A stretch of DNA of 64,000 nt, from NCBI GenBank assembly GCA_958295665.1, contig OY282560.1, forward strand, positions 307,501,236-307,565,235, written 5' to 3'. The notes beneath the pieces were generated by a model, which did not search any database, was not told the origin of the DNA, and saw only the letters and a program-made list of their open reading frames with translations. This document shows positions 25,251 through 36,289 of the stretch, in pieces; positions within the stretch are counted from its first letter, which is position 1, and each line of letters begins with the position of its first letter. Position numbers and translations under genes: made by a program. Source of the stretch: Tipula vernalis (lineage: Eukaryota > Arthropoda > Insecta > Diptera > Tipulidae).

Positions 25251-27712
25251 ACCAGCCGATATTGGTGTACGTCTGAGTTCGACCAACTTAAATTTGGTTT
25301 GGTTGAGTCAGTTTGTAAATATGTAAACTTTGATTCAGTTGAACTGACAGATTTTTTCATACTGTTAAAAGGCAAAAGATTTTTATACATTTTCGAAGTG
25401 ATTTTTAAATTATTTTAAATAATTTTTTAATAATTAAAATGTTATTTTAGAACAAAGTGACATTTAAGCTGTCAGTTCAGATCAAATAAAAGGTTCGATG
25501 TGTAGTTCCAGGTTTTCAAAAATTCACCTTTCTGTGAGGGCTGAAAGTTTAAGTCGATTTAGTTGCTCGGGAGTGTATAAATTTACAATTACTTTATTTT
25601 CGATTTAATAATTCAATATTATATGCAGCAAACCCAACCACAAAAATAATTAACGACAAATAGTTTCCATTTTTGACATTGTATCCCATTTAGAACTAGT
25701 ACTAAAAAAATTATCTCGCAAAGAGAAATAACCAAAAATCTCATTCCATTTTATTTCATCTCACTAAACCGGAATCTACCTACTGGTGCATATACAATGC
25801 AATGTTTTAAACCAATAGGCAATTAATCAATTAATTCAGAACAGGGACTATTCCATTATAACAAACAAACTATCGCTGCTAAAATTTTAAAATAATAGCA
25901 GAGATCCGTTAAGCATTAGTAGCAGCTCTCTCGTTTAATATTCATTAGAATCAATATGGATTATATGCAAATAAGAACAACCTTTAGTTGGAATACACGG
26001 ACAAATCACTCGCTAGCAGACAATTGTCAATAAACTGCTGGAGTTGAAAATAGGAAATCATTCAAAATTAATGCTGCGCTTTTCATATTATTTGCGTTGA
26101 ACCGCATACACCCAAAATATAGTGATAATTTGGGTGTATGCGGTTTTTAAACAAATTTTTGGAAGTCAACATTTGAGTTAAATTCGACATAATCATAAGG
26201 TTCGGGTGGACCAAAATGAGAAAAAAAACCTCATAATATTTATGTTATAATTCTAGCATAAATGGCACTCATTTCTCACAGAATAAGCAAGTTTATGTTT
26301 TGGATTCGTAGATGCTAAATTAAAATATATTTTGGGTGATGGAGCCAGATTCAGATGTTGAAACTTTGACATCTAAAACCAATTTTCCATTTTTGGCTGT
26401 TCTGACAGCTTTGATGTAATATTTTGTGAAGTGAAGTTGGCAGGAAATGAGTTTGACGCAAAATATGTATTGTGATATTTTTATTATATTTCAAACTAAA
26501 TTAGAAATCAAAAACTAAGTTTGAAGTTCAAAATCATACAAGTATGATGTTTTTTGGCCATATTTTAATAAACTAGATCTGATTCAAATATTTTTGATTG
26601 GATGTAGAAACTCAGTTTACATGACTTAGATTATATTATAAGTCACGAGTCCGCCCCATGAAAGTGGTGCAGACTCGTGACCTAGAGAATAATGATTTAA
26701 TTCTTGTTGTTTTATGTAACGACAAACATTCTAATATAATCTATAAAATTAAGCCACTCGGTAAATTTTAATCACTTGACTTTTGTATATCAAATCACAA
26801 TACGTGATGTGAACCCTTTTAACGTAACTTTTATTATCTCATCAATAAAAGACTTTAAATTATCATTTTACAATAAAGTTAAAATTATCAACTAATCAAC
26901 TTTATTAAAACAAAAACAAAAAATATTGAAAACACATCAATTTTATTGTTTTGATACTTTTGTCGTTTTGTGGGAACCTTTTCTTCATATAAAATAAATA
27001 ATATTAAACCACAAAGTAATTATTGCAAATAATGAAAGTTAAAACCTCGACTATCTTATCTTAATTTATATAATTTAATTTATCTTTTTTTTTTTTTTTT
27101 TTTACTTATAAAAACACAAAAACCAACCCAATCGATTTGCAATCCAGTCACCAAAAAACTAAAAGTCACCCACAAAATAAATTCTTCAATTTATGAACTA
27201 TTGAACACACTTTTCGGTTGTTATTTTTTTTTTTTTTGGTAATTCCACTTTAAAATATAAAAACCACTCACATTAACACTCACAATTTAATCGTAAATAA
27301 AACCGTTAAATAAAGCACACTCTAAACCCCGAGAGATTAATTTCAATCAATAAGAACCACTTGATTATTACTTTTTATGGTTGTTATTCTCGCGTTTCTT
27401 TTTGTATTCTTTTGTTTTGGTAAAGGCACCGCGGTTAAAGACACATATAACACAAAAGTGGTATGTACAGTTTGCGCGTTAAACACTGACTAAATGTTTA
27501 AAATCGCTTAAAGGAATCGATCAAATCGAAAATACGAAAGAATATCTTATAAGAAATAAACAAAACTAATTCACACACAATGCTCAACAATCTTATCAAT
27601 TTGCTTTGTGCTGATGTTTGTGTATTGTTTAAAAATATGTAGTATATTCCAATTAAAATGTCGTGAGAAATGTCTCTCAGTAAATAAATAAACTTTTCTG
27701 TTTTATTTACAG
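25251..27712. other. Gene-free stretch with two strong inverted repeats
   Basis: No recognised gene. A perfect 17-bp inverted repeat (AACCGCATACACCCAAA, 12-nt spacer, TTTGGGTGTATGCGGTT) lies at 26100-26145, and a 10-bp one (GTCACGAGTC / GACTCGTGAC) at 26642-26681. Poly-T tracts occur near 27086 and 27223. The stretch could be upstream DNA of a host gene, given the candidate exon that follows. Confidence 0.45.
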
Positions 27713-27762
27713 AGAGGGCAACCAAAATGGCATTTGGTTTTTTAGCTGATTGCAGTTTGCAG
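27713..27762 (+). CDS. Candidate 50-nt first coding exon (weak)
   Basis: A pyrimidine-rich tract and TTTATTTACAG form a good splice acceptor. It is followed by an ATG at 27727 in a fly-like context (ACCAAAATGG), twelve open codons (MAFGFLADCSLQ) and a consensus donor CAG|GTAAAT. This is the only place in the central region where acceptor, start context and donor line up outside a transposon. No downstream exon was identified, so it may be chance. Confidence 0.22.
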
Positions 27763-28440
27763 GTAAATTTGTGATTCTACACAATTAGTGGCTTTCAATT
27801 GCAGGTGTAAGTTTAATTTATGATTTGTTTGATTTAATCAACTCAATATCATATCGCGATCATTAAACGTCGGAGGGGAACCATTGTGTTGTGTTATATA
27901 TCATTACTTGTTATCGAGGCATGTATGTATATTTCGAAAATATTATCACCATTTTATCGAATGTTTAGTATTTCAATGTGTTCTTGTTGTACAGTTGATA
28001 GAATACATAATACAATATAGGTTCGTGTACTTACAATTTAAAAATTTCGTTAAAAATAATTTTATTGAATAACGATTCACGATGTAGAAGTTGAAGGTAA
28101 AGTAAATATAATTATACAGGGTCACCCATTTTAAAAGAACCGCTCAAATAACTCCCAGGCGAAGGCCTAAATTAAAGAAATTGTAGATACAAAAGTTGCA
28201 CAATTTTTAGGGGAAATCAAATGATGACCTTGAGATCAAGTTTCAAGGTTACGTAGGTTTTTTAATGGAAACACCTATTCTTGACTCTGGATTCTGAAAG
28301 CGCTGGGAATTCTATGTTCAGCCATGCAGTATCATGATAGGGATCATAGGTCATTTCAAGTTAGGTTATTTAATAATAACGTCAAATAAGTTTTATTCTT
28401 TATAAAAAATAAAGAACCAAACGATCAGTCTTTTTTACTC
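27763..28440. other. No gene; possible transposon end
   Basis: The sequence TACAGGGTCACCCATTTTAA at about 28117 resembles the TACAGGGTG-type termini seen in several DNA transposons. No partner terminus was found. Nothing else is recognised. Confidence 0.3.
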
Positions 28441-28648
28441 AGATTCATATTATAACAGCTATTCCAAAAGCCATTAGATAAATAATAAACAATAATGTTG
28501 ATGCGTCTCAAAAGGGTCTTGGTCTATATTCCAATGGTGCAACTATGTAGAAATCATCAAATGCGTCTGGTATACCTACACGTGATGCATCAGCTAAATA
28601 CTAGATGCGAGTGCAGTACACTATAAATGAGCAATGACCGGAATAAAT

Positions 28649-30060
28649 ATGGAAAGCAATACCCCAGGTGGTATACCTGTTGCTCAGGTAAATCCACCTT
28701 CTTCGGAGGTCGGTCTCATGGATTCATCGGACATCGCTATACTACAATTATTTTATCCAATCCCAAGACATGATGAATAAACCAGCTCAATTGAGTGAAA
28801 CGGAAAAGGATTATTCACATCCCTTCCAGAGGAGTAAGAAAGTATCCTATTCTCCGATAAGAAACGGTAGCCCCTCCATTGGGGCCAGCAGCCGCAACAC
28901 TCATTCTACAAAAGAAGAAAAGCTTCAAAATGAATTGTGTAAAGCTAATAATGCATTAGTTGAAGCCAACAATATAAACAAGCAGAATACAACTCCACAA
29001 GAGTACCATTCGGATGAAGAAGTACTAGCTCGGGAAACTGAGTGGATAAGAGTTAAAGGTGGGAAAAAAAGGAAGCGGAATAATACGCCCTCCTCACCTC
29101 AATTAAAGGTTGATGTTCCAAATATTATCCAGAAACAACCAAAAAAATACCTCCACCATCACCGATAGTAATAGATGAAGTCAAAGACTACGATTTACTC
29201 TATAAGAAAATAAAAACAATAACTACTACTGATAAGTTTAATGCAAAGGTGATGGATGGAAACACCAACAAAATTGACTTGGAAGATGGTGAAACTTACA
29301 GAAAAATGACAAAAATGTTAAACGAAGAAAAACGGGCTTGGCACACGTTTGAAGACAAACAAACCAGACCAATTATGGTCATGGATAAAAAACCTACCTC
29401 TACGTGTAAACCAGAAAAAATAATTGATGACCTGTAAGGCAACTGAAGCATCAATTAAGCTAAAGCGGAGAGGCAAAGTACCTCTCAAAATGTTTATGTT
29501 GACCTTCGATACCGATGAAGATATCGAAAAAAATTTATCAAATTAAGTACATCTTGGAGTGCATTCAGGTGGTTATTCAGCCTCTAAGAAGATCTATAAG
29601 CATACACCATATTGTAAACAATGTCAAGCCTATATACACAAAAATATTCAACAGGGAACCCAGGGGTATCAAATGTTTAGGTAAACATCATACCAAAGAT
29701 TGTGTAAAAGCTCAAAATGTTCAACCTAAATGCATTCACTGTGGAAAAAACCATCCGGCTAACTACAAAGGATGCAGCGTTGCTATTGACCTGCAAAACT
29801 TCAAAAATAAGAATGTGATTGCTAAAAATCTAAGTTTATTCAGGAAGCACTTATGGACAATTGGGTAAAATGACTTATGCTCAAGTAATGACGATATAAG
29901 TCAAACACTTAAATTAATTTTAAGCAGACTAAATACATGTGATGAGCGATTTTAGAAACTAGAGTACAGCACTAAGGGAGCCATCCATAAACAGAAAAAT
30001 GGCCAATGATCTTAGAATCTTATGTTGGAATGCCAATGGACTGATATCAAACATATTTAC
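28649..30060 (+). pseudogene. Jockey-like LINE: ORF1 and start of ORF2
   Basis: ORF1 begins at ATG 28649 (MESNTPGGIPVAQVNPPSSE) and continues through frames at 28770-29168, 29249-29437 and 29515-29868. The middle has the RNA-binding-like segment (DYDLLYKKIKTI, DLEDGETYRKM); the end has Jockey-type zinc knuckles (CIHCGKNHPANYKGC near 29730). After about 130 bp, ATG 29999 opens ORF2 with the endonuclease start LRILCWNANGL, which breaks off within about 20 codons. The following AT-rich stretch to about 30270 resembles a LINE 3' UTR, implying that nearly all of ORF2 was deleted. Several stops and frameshifts are visible. Confidence 0.8.
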
Positions 30061-30284
30061 GAATCTTGTGATGAACAATCAAAATATCAGAATTTACACA
30101 ATAATATACATATAAATAGTAACATTAATGTGTACATAACTAAATAAAAATTTATAATCCAGAACTAGGATAAAACTAAAATGTCTCAAACTAATAAAAA
30201 ATAAACTATACAAAGTCAAAATATATAAAACAGTGATCAAATAGTAATCAAAAATAAAGTATTTAATCAATAAGATTCTTTCGG
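30061..30284 (+). other. Probable LINE 3' UTR remnant
   Basis: AT-rich, without ORFs, ending in an AATAAA-like word (AATAAAGTATTTAATCAATA). It directly follows the broken ORF2 start and directly precedes the foldback copy. Its role is inferred from position. Confidence 0.4.
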
Positions 30285-30690
30285 CTTTTTATAGACAAAA
30301 TTTATTAACAATAACGACATTCACAACATTTTTCGATAGGTTGGAAAAGTTCGGTCTACCCCTCAGGTAGCTACGACCAAACTACCAAAAAAATACAATT
30401 CTCACTTTGTACATAAAGTATGGGGTAAGAACGTACTGATCTAGTGAATTATATTCACTAAATTAAAAACTCAAGAAAAACCCTCATTTCTGTGTTTGCA
30501 TAAAGCCCACACAATTAATTAAGAGAAAGAGAAGTTTGTCACTGTTTGTCTCAATAATGGCATTCACAACATTTTTCGAGTAAATATATGTATCAAAATT
30601 CCCCCTCCCCCCCGCTCCCCCCCGTTAACCGAAAAGAGTCATACAAAGTGTGTTGACCATGAACAAAAAATGGGAACCCTCCTTGAGTTC
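30285..30690. mobile_element. Foldback element copy 2, decayed
   Basis: It shares with the element at 24003-24690 the words CGGCTTTTTATAGACA, CATTCACAACATTTTTCG, TAGCTACGACCAAACTACCA, AATACAATTCTCACTT and AACAAAAAATGGGAAC. The central segment (AGTGAATTATATTCACTAAA ... ACTCAAGAAAAACCCTCATT) is the reverse complement of the centre of copy 1. A cytosine-rich tract (CCCCCTCCCCCCCGCTCCCC) lies at about 30601. Confidence 0.7.
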
Positions 30691-31735
30691 TCAAAAGAGA
30701 ACTCCACTAACTCTAGAGCCTTGTTTTAGGATGTGGTTTATCTAGTTTTTACGAATTTCGCGTTGGTCATTTTATTTTTAAAATTCTCAAAGCAAGGGAA
30801 CTTTATTATCTTTATAGGAAATTACTGTTTAGTAGGTTTCATTCCTCTAACTTCCGCCTAATTCCGGCCAAAAAATGTTGTATGTCATTAAATAAATCCT
30901 TTTATGTTAGGGGAGTTTCCCTTTGGAATTAAATTCCATTGGAAATTAAGAGGTTAGGCTAGGATCGGCAAAATTATTTAAGTCAAAATTTTGCAATACG
31001 TTATTTATTGTTAATTTTTAATATTATTTCACCTCTTGCTGTACATTTTATTGTAAATGAGCTACTGCTCAAATTAGAATACGTATAAGCATGAGGTGTT
31101 TGATATAGTTGGACCCCGCTTTGCCTTCTGCAGCTGTTACAGTTTTCATTTTTGCTCTTCCTTTCAGACAAGTGTTTTCTGCTCTGAAGGGTCCTAGCTT
31201 CTTTGTTGAACATGAGGTTGTTTAATCCTAATACTGGGGGTCAGCCTTGACTCTTCACGCGCTTCCTCTGGCCAAGATGTGCTCCACCAATTCACTGTAT
31301 AATTGGAGTGATTCAATGTCTCCGCCATTTTACAAAAAAAAAAAAAAAAACGTAATTTTCTCGTTCCTTTCTCGCCACAATTTTCCACTCCGCAACATTA
31401 AACTCTTTATTTTGAACCGCTAGACGAATGTATTATTCTTTCATTGCTTCTAAATCCTGGGGAACTCGTCCTGCACGATATCTGCAAGGTTAAGCCGCTG
31501 TGTCCTCGTCAGCGCAATTCACCACATCTTCCTGTTCTGTGGCTCAGAAAACTGGGTTCAGAACCATCCAATGTCAGTGCGGTACCTAGTTTGATATGAG
31601 GAAAGTCTCGGCCTGACATTTCTAATCTCATCGCTCGCAATCCTCGCTCAGAAGTTATTTCAACTTTAGAAGTCATCTTGAGAAGTTTCATTCATTTTTA
31701 TGGTTCGATATAACTATTCGTCTGGTTTGCCAATG
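30691..31735. other. No gene assigned
   Basis: Minus-strand ORFs at 31213-31001, 31388-31194 and 31691-31509 (MAETLNHSNYTVNWWSTSWP; KVEITSERGLRAMRLEMSGR) have coding-like composition and follow one another with frame changes, so a decayed unknown ORF is possible. An A18 run lies at about 31331-31348. No family is recognised. Confidence 0.3.
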
Positions 31736-32010
31736 TCTCGTATTAGTGATTAGCATTATTGAAGATGGGGATACCACTACCTTAATTTAGAAAATTTTTA
31801 ATTAAAATCGTATTTTTCCAAGTGCCCGAAATATAGGGCTGAGAAGTTTCATTCATTTTTAGACGGAAATTTGTTTCAAAATATAAACATAAATGAAACT
31901 TCTCAGCCCATGGCTATATTTCGGGCACTTGGAACAATACGATTTTCATGAAATGTTTTCTAAATTAAGCTAATGGTTTCACCATTTCAAAAATGCTAAG
32001 CACTAATACA
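31736..32010. mobile_element. Foldback MITE, arms about 120 bp
   Basis: Left-arm words (TAGTGATTAGCATT, CTTAATTTAGAAAA, AAGTGCCCGAAATATAG, GCTGAGAAGTTTCATTC) recur inverted on the right with a short spacer, so the element is almost one long hairpin. An extra copy of GAGAAGTTTCATTCATTTTT lies just outside at about 31680. It has no coding capacity. Confidence 0.8.
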
Positions 32011-33400
32011 AAGTAGTTTACCCAGAGGCGCAGTGGCGTAACTACAAATTTCGGGCCCCCCGCAAAATTTGTCTTGCTGGCCACCTAAAAATGCTTCTTT
32101 TTTTAATTAAAAAATTATTTCTTACTATTATCTAGCCTCCAGGCCCGCATTGTTTAAAATTATCTGCAAGTTGATATTTAGACCCTGCAGACCGAAAACA
32201 ATCTCAACTAATGCAGTGGAAGGTAGTTTCTTTACCGGTAAAACCCTTTATCATTTAACTTTGCGATTTTCCATTTACCTGAAGTTTTTACAAGTAATTA
32301 AAATTAATCAAAATGTTGCTTAAATTCGTGTCTGAATAGAGAAATATTTTATATGAAAGAAATATGATAACCTGGCACGAAACAAATAAAAACAATAATT
32401 TCGAAATAATCTCAAAAATTGCGAATTTTCAAAGTGTCTTGACGTCGAATTATTCGTAGTTACGTAAAATCGAAGGAAATCCAATATGGGATAATCACTG
32501 CCATGTGAAATGTTACATTCTTGGATAATTTCAAATATCCTAGGAAATCGAAGAAATATCGAAATTTTGCCGTAGTCTCGAGAAATCTATACTAAATATC
32601 ACGATTTATATGTATGAAGCTCAAAACATTACCATATAAAATTCGAATAAATTCGAAAATCTCGAATAATCCTAAAATTGTCGAAAAACTTAAGAAATCT
32701 AGAATAAACCGCGGAATAATCTCGATTACCCCAGAAATATTCGAATAATCCCTGTATTATATGAATCTCGATTGATCTCGAAAAATTTCAATAATATGGA
32801 AAAGTCTAGATATTAATGACTAATTTCGGTAAACCTGTTAGTAAACCCAAGAACATTTCGAATTCGAAAATTAGTGAAATTACCGAATTATTTGTCAAGG
32901 AACTTAATATTACTAATCCTATTAAGCTACAAGGCAAGACATGGCTATATCTCATGCATACTCGAATAATCTCGAAAACTTCGAATAACTTGACTGTTTT
33001 GAAACATCAAATCACCAATTAAGCCCCTCGAACATTATGCATTTCATCTCCATGCTAAACTTCAAAAATCTTAAGAAAATTTAAAAAGTGATCAGAATAT
33101 GAAATCAGAGAAAAGAGAATCTTAACGAGAACAAACAAAAAAACGCCACCCGTTTACCGGTAATCAAAAAGAGTCGGTAAATGAGGTAGTAAAAGCCGAA
33201 CGAACGCTTAATTCATTTTAGAAACTGACTAGTTTAGCCCAAATATTCATTGATTCCTTCTCTGAAGTAAAGCCGCTGCTAATGAGCGAAATTGTTTTCA
33301 GTCGTGGTTAGATATTTTTCTAAGAAGAAAGTTTTAACAATTTATTTTATAACAACATAATGATTCTTCGTTAACTGCTTAGCAGCAATAAGTTCTCTTT
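32011..33400. repeat. Degenerate TCGAATAATCTCGAAAA repeat domain within anonymous DNA
   Basis: Between about 32400 and 33010 the words TCGAATAATC, TCTCGAAAA and CGAAGAAATATCG recur every 15-25 bp in degenerate form. The 68-codon ORF at 32816 lies inside and is an accident of the repeat. AGAGGCGCAGTGGCGTAACTA with GGGCCCCCC at 32022-32060 looks like the edge of a transposon, but no partner was found. Confidence 0.5.
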
Positions 33401-33404
33401 TGTA

Positions 33405-34025
33405 GGTTAGGTTTATCCTTTTTCAAATCATATTTAACATTTCCTAATCAAAACTTAATTTTTTGTAAAAGATTAAACTTGAAGTGCAAAAGGGTTAAAT
33501 TCGCAGTCTAAAACGTATACATTACTCCGCTATCGTCGTGTAAAATCCACGAGTTTCTTTCCCATAATTCCGGTCATTTCAATTCATAGTAAAAATCGCC
33601 GTGCACCAATGAGGTCGACTGACTTAACTAACTGCTGTAAAGAAACTGGTTGACAGATCGTGCTCAATGTTGGCCTCATAATGAAAGACAGTCCTACCAA
33701 TCTAGGAAAAAAAACTTAAATTCCAACAGCATTTTAAAATAACAATTCCCGCTACTTTTTTGACAGAATGTATAAGTTTTAGACTGCGAATTTACCCCTT
33801 TTGCACTTAAAGTTTAATCTTTTACAAATCAAATTAAGTTTTGATTAGAAAAAGTTAAATATGATTTGAAAAACGACAAACCTAACTTAATAATTCCGGT
33901 CATTTAAATTCATAGTAAAAATCGCCGTGCACCAATGAGGTCGACTGACTTAACTAACTGCTGTAAAGAAACTGGTTGACAGTGAAGTAGCGGGAATTTA
34001 AGTTTTTTTTCCTAGATTGGTAGAA
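33405..34025. repeat. Mixed direct/inverted duplication
   Basis: Block A (33405-33520) returns inverted at about 33770-33898. Block B (ATTCCGGTCATTT ... GGTTGACAG) occurs at about 33567-33656 and again, in the same orientation, at about 33893-33983. Block C (CTACCAATCTAGGAAAAAAA, ATTCCCGCTAC; about 33690-33770) returns inverted, in part, at about 33983-34025. A simple inversion or a simple tandem duplication cannot give this pattern alone. Confidence 0.75.
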
Positions 34026-34560
34026 CTGTCTTTCAATGTGACGAAGGCTTACATTAAATATGAAGGTAATAGGAAGGGTCAAACTCTCAGCACAACACCT
34101 AAACAGAATCGGCGGAAAGCCATCATAACCCCCTCCCTTTCCAACTTCGAGCTGTAGCAAGCAATCCCGAACTTCTTCCTCGGTAAACTTGAAAATATTA
34201 AATTGATCGATGGTGGTCAAAGCTGGAGATATGACAGAACAGGTTTATAAACCGTCGCAAAAAAATTGGCTAACAGATTACAGTTATCTAAGGGCTGACT
34301 AGCGACGGAGCTCTCCTTAGGACTAGATGTTAACTCTTCCTCAGTTCGCACTACATAGTTGTTGTCAAGGAATCAGTTTAGGCACTTAAATTCCTTGCGG
34401 TCTCTATCAAAATCTGGATAATATTTAACACCATGCAATCTATACAAGGAATGAAGCTTATTATGTTGTTTCTCGAGCAACACCAACTCATGATTATACC
34501 ATGGCTCCCGACGGCCTATTTTATTTATTTTAACCCGCGGAACGTGCTTTTCGATACCAC
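34000..34560 (-). pseudogene. Non-LTR retrotransposon ORF2 fragment (endonuclease-RT linker and RT start)
   Basis: Minus-strand reading gives PWYNHELVLLEKQHNKLHSL from about 34510, then LDNCNLLANFFATVYKP near 34270, then FTEEEVRDCLLQLEVGKGGG and YDGFPPILFRCCAESL (34190-34080). These are the linker and first RT motifs of Jockey/CR1-type LINEs. Stops and a frameshift separate them. The RT catalytic YADD region is missing; the fragment runs into the rearranged block at 33405-34025. Confidence 0.8.
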
Positions 34561-34630
34561 ACCTGAGAATAATAAAGTTTCAATAAAGAATAATAAAATT
34601 TCGTCATGAAGGTGAAGGAAAATTTTATTA

Positions 34631-34775
34631 AATGAAAATATCGTGAAATATCGCGTTTTGAAAAATCACGTTTTGTACCATATCGCGTTTTGTATCATAT
34701 CGCGTTTTGAAACATCGCGATTTGTACTTTATCTCGTTTCGTCATATCGCATTTTCAAATATCGCGTTTCGAGCG
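34631..34775. repeat. Degenerate short tandem repeat, ATATCGCGTTTTGTA type
   Basis: About eight units of 15-20 bp built on ATATCGCGTTTTG follow one another, each with one or two CpG in an otherwise AT-rich context. The 88-codon ORF that starts here reads the repeat (YRVLKNHVLYHIAF...) and is not a gene. Confidence 0.7.
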
Positions 34776-36289
34776 GATCCCTATTTAAGTACATACAAGC
34801 GTATAATCGGTGTTTTGCATTTGTTTTACTTAATTTAAGTACATTTCCTATCGTATATTTTCGTAATATTTATTTCGTAATTCCGAATTATTTGAATAAA
34901 CAATTCTGAAGAATTTTGTCAGTTACTCTGTCACTGTGGTTTAAGAGGACAATTGAAAAGGTTAACTACCATTCTTATTAATTAGGAAAAAATTTCAAAA
35001 CCAACTACATAGCTGTATATAACTGTACTCGATTGCCATCCTGTTCATTTTGTATCCGCGCAACAGCCGCTACCAAAATAAAACACCAAAGAATGTAATT
35101 AAAATTTTTGATTTTATTAAAGAATTTTTTATTGTAAATCAAAAATTATTTGAATTTTTATTTTTAAACAAATGAAATATAATCGAAAAATCAATAAACA
35201 AAAAAGAAATGTTTAACCTTGATTCATATTTTGATTTTGGCAATTCTTACATAGGCGAACATGTTTGCGTATTTTGGAAAATAGCAAAGGTGGAATTCCC
35301 GATCGCTACCGGTGTGCACAACAATTTGTTGTAATGTTATTTTTATTTATTTAGTTAATCATTGTTTATGTTTATTTTACTATTAGCGTATAAATTACAC
35401 AAACATATGTTTAATTTCCAGAGAGGTGAATGACAATGAAGGTTTAGGTGGAGTACATATTTACGTGTAACACCATTTTTAGGGACAAGTATTATAGTAA
35501 TCTAGTGACTAAACCTAATTAAAATAAAATTATACGGTTTATACGTATGTACACCAACACATGTCTTTAGGAAACTATCGATCATCAGCCATATCAAATT
35601 TTTAAGATCATTTTATTACACTCATAGCCTAGAATTGATAAATATAATCAATCGTTCGATCATTCTTACTATGTAAAAGTGTACATATGTACATATGTCC
35701 AAAGATACTCCCCATAGAAAGTATGACGATTTGGCCAATTTTAATTTTAATTTAAAATAACGAAATTTGTTATGTCAATATTTACCTTTAGTATAGTTTA
35801 TTACTTGTTATGTTATGATAAGCATTTACTAAAAAAAAAATACAACAAATTTATGTACATACTTATGTAATTACGATGTATTTGCGATTATGACCATAAA
35901 AACCAACATGATAATTATTTGTTGTTTATGCTTCAAATGAGTTATTCATAGGTACGGTTATGAGAAATTGGTATGATGAATCACAGATTTGAAGAAAATT
36001 TGGAATCGTGGAAAAGTGCGTGCGAACACTTGATGTTTTCTTTGGAACGTGTGCGCTTGAAATGTCGTTCGATTTTTATTCAACCGCACAGGCGATACGC
36101 GTAATACATAAATTCAATATTGATTTGGTTATTAAACGATTTGTCAGGAATATTTGTAATATATACGTGAGACATTATAATAGTCCAATGTTTGACGGTA
36201 TACAAATAGGTTATTACCTCAGAATTATAGTGCAATTATTGTGCCAATGCAGTCTTCGGTTTGGGGCAAAGAAGCCAAATTGTTTGACG
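34776..36289. other. No gene recognised
   Basis: AT-rich DNA. The 96-codon plus-strand ORF at 36008-36298 has no recognisable motif and runs antisense into the end of the minus-strand gene remnant, so I do not call it. Confidence 0.45.

Noticed and set aside
32022..32060. hAT-like terminus AGAGGCGCAGTGGCG
   Set aside because: No partner terminus and no 8-bp duplication visible.
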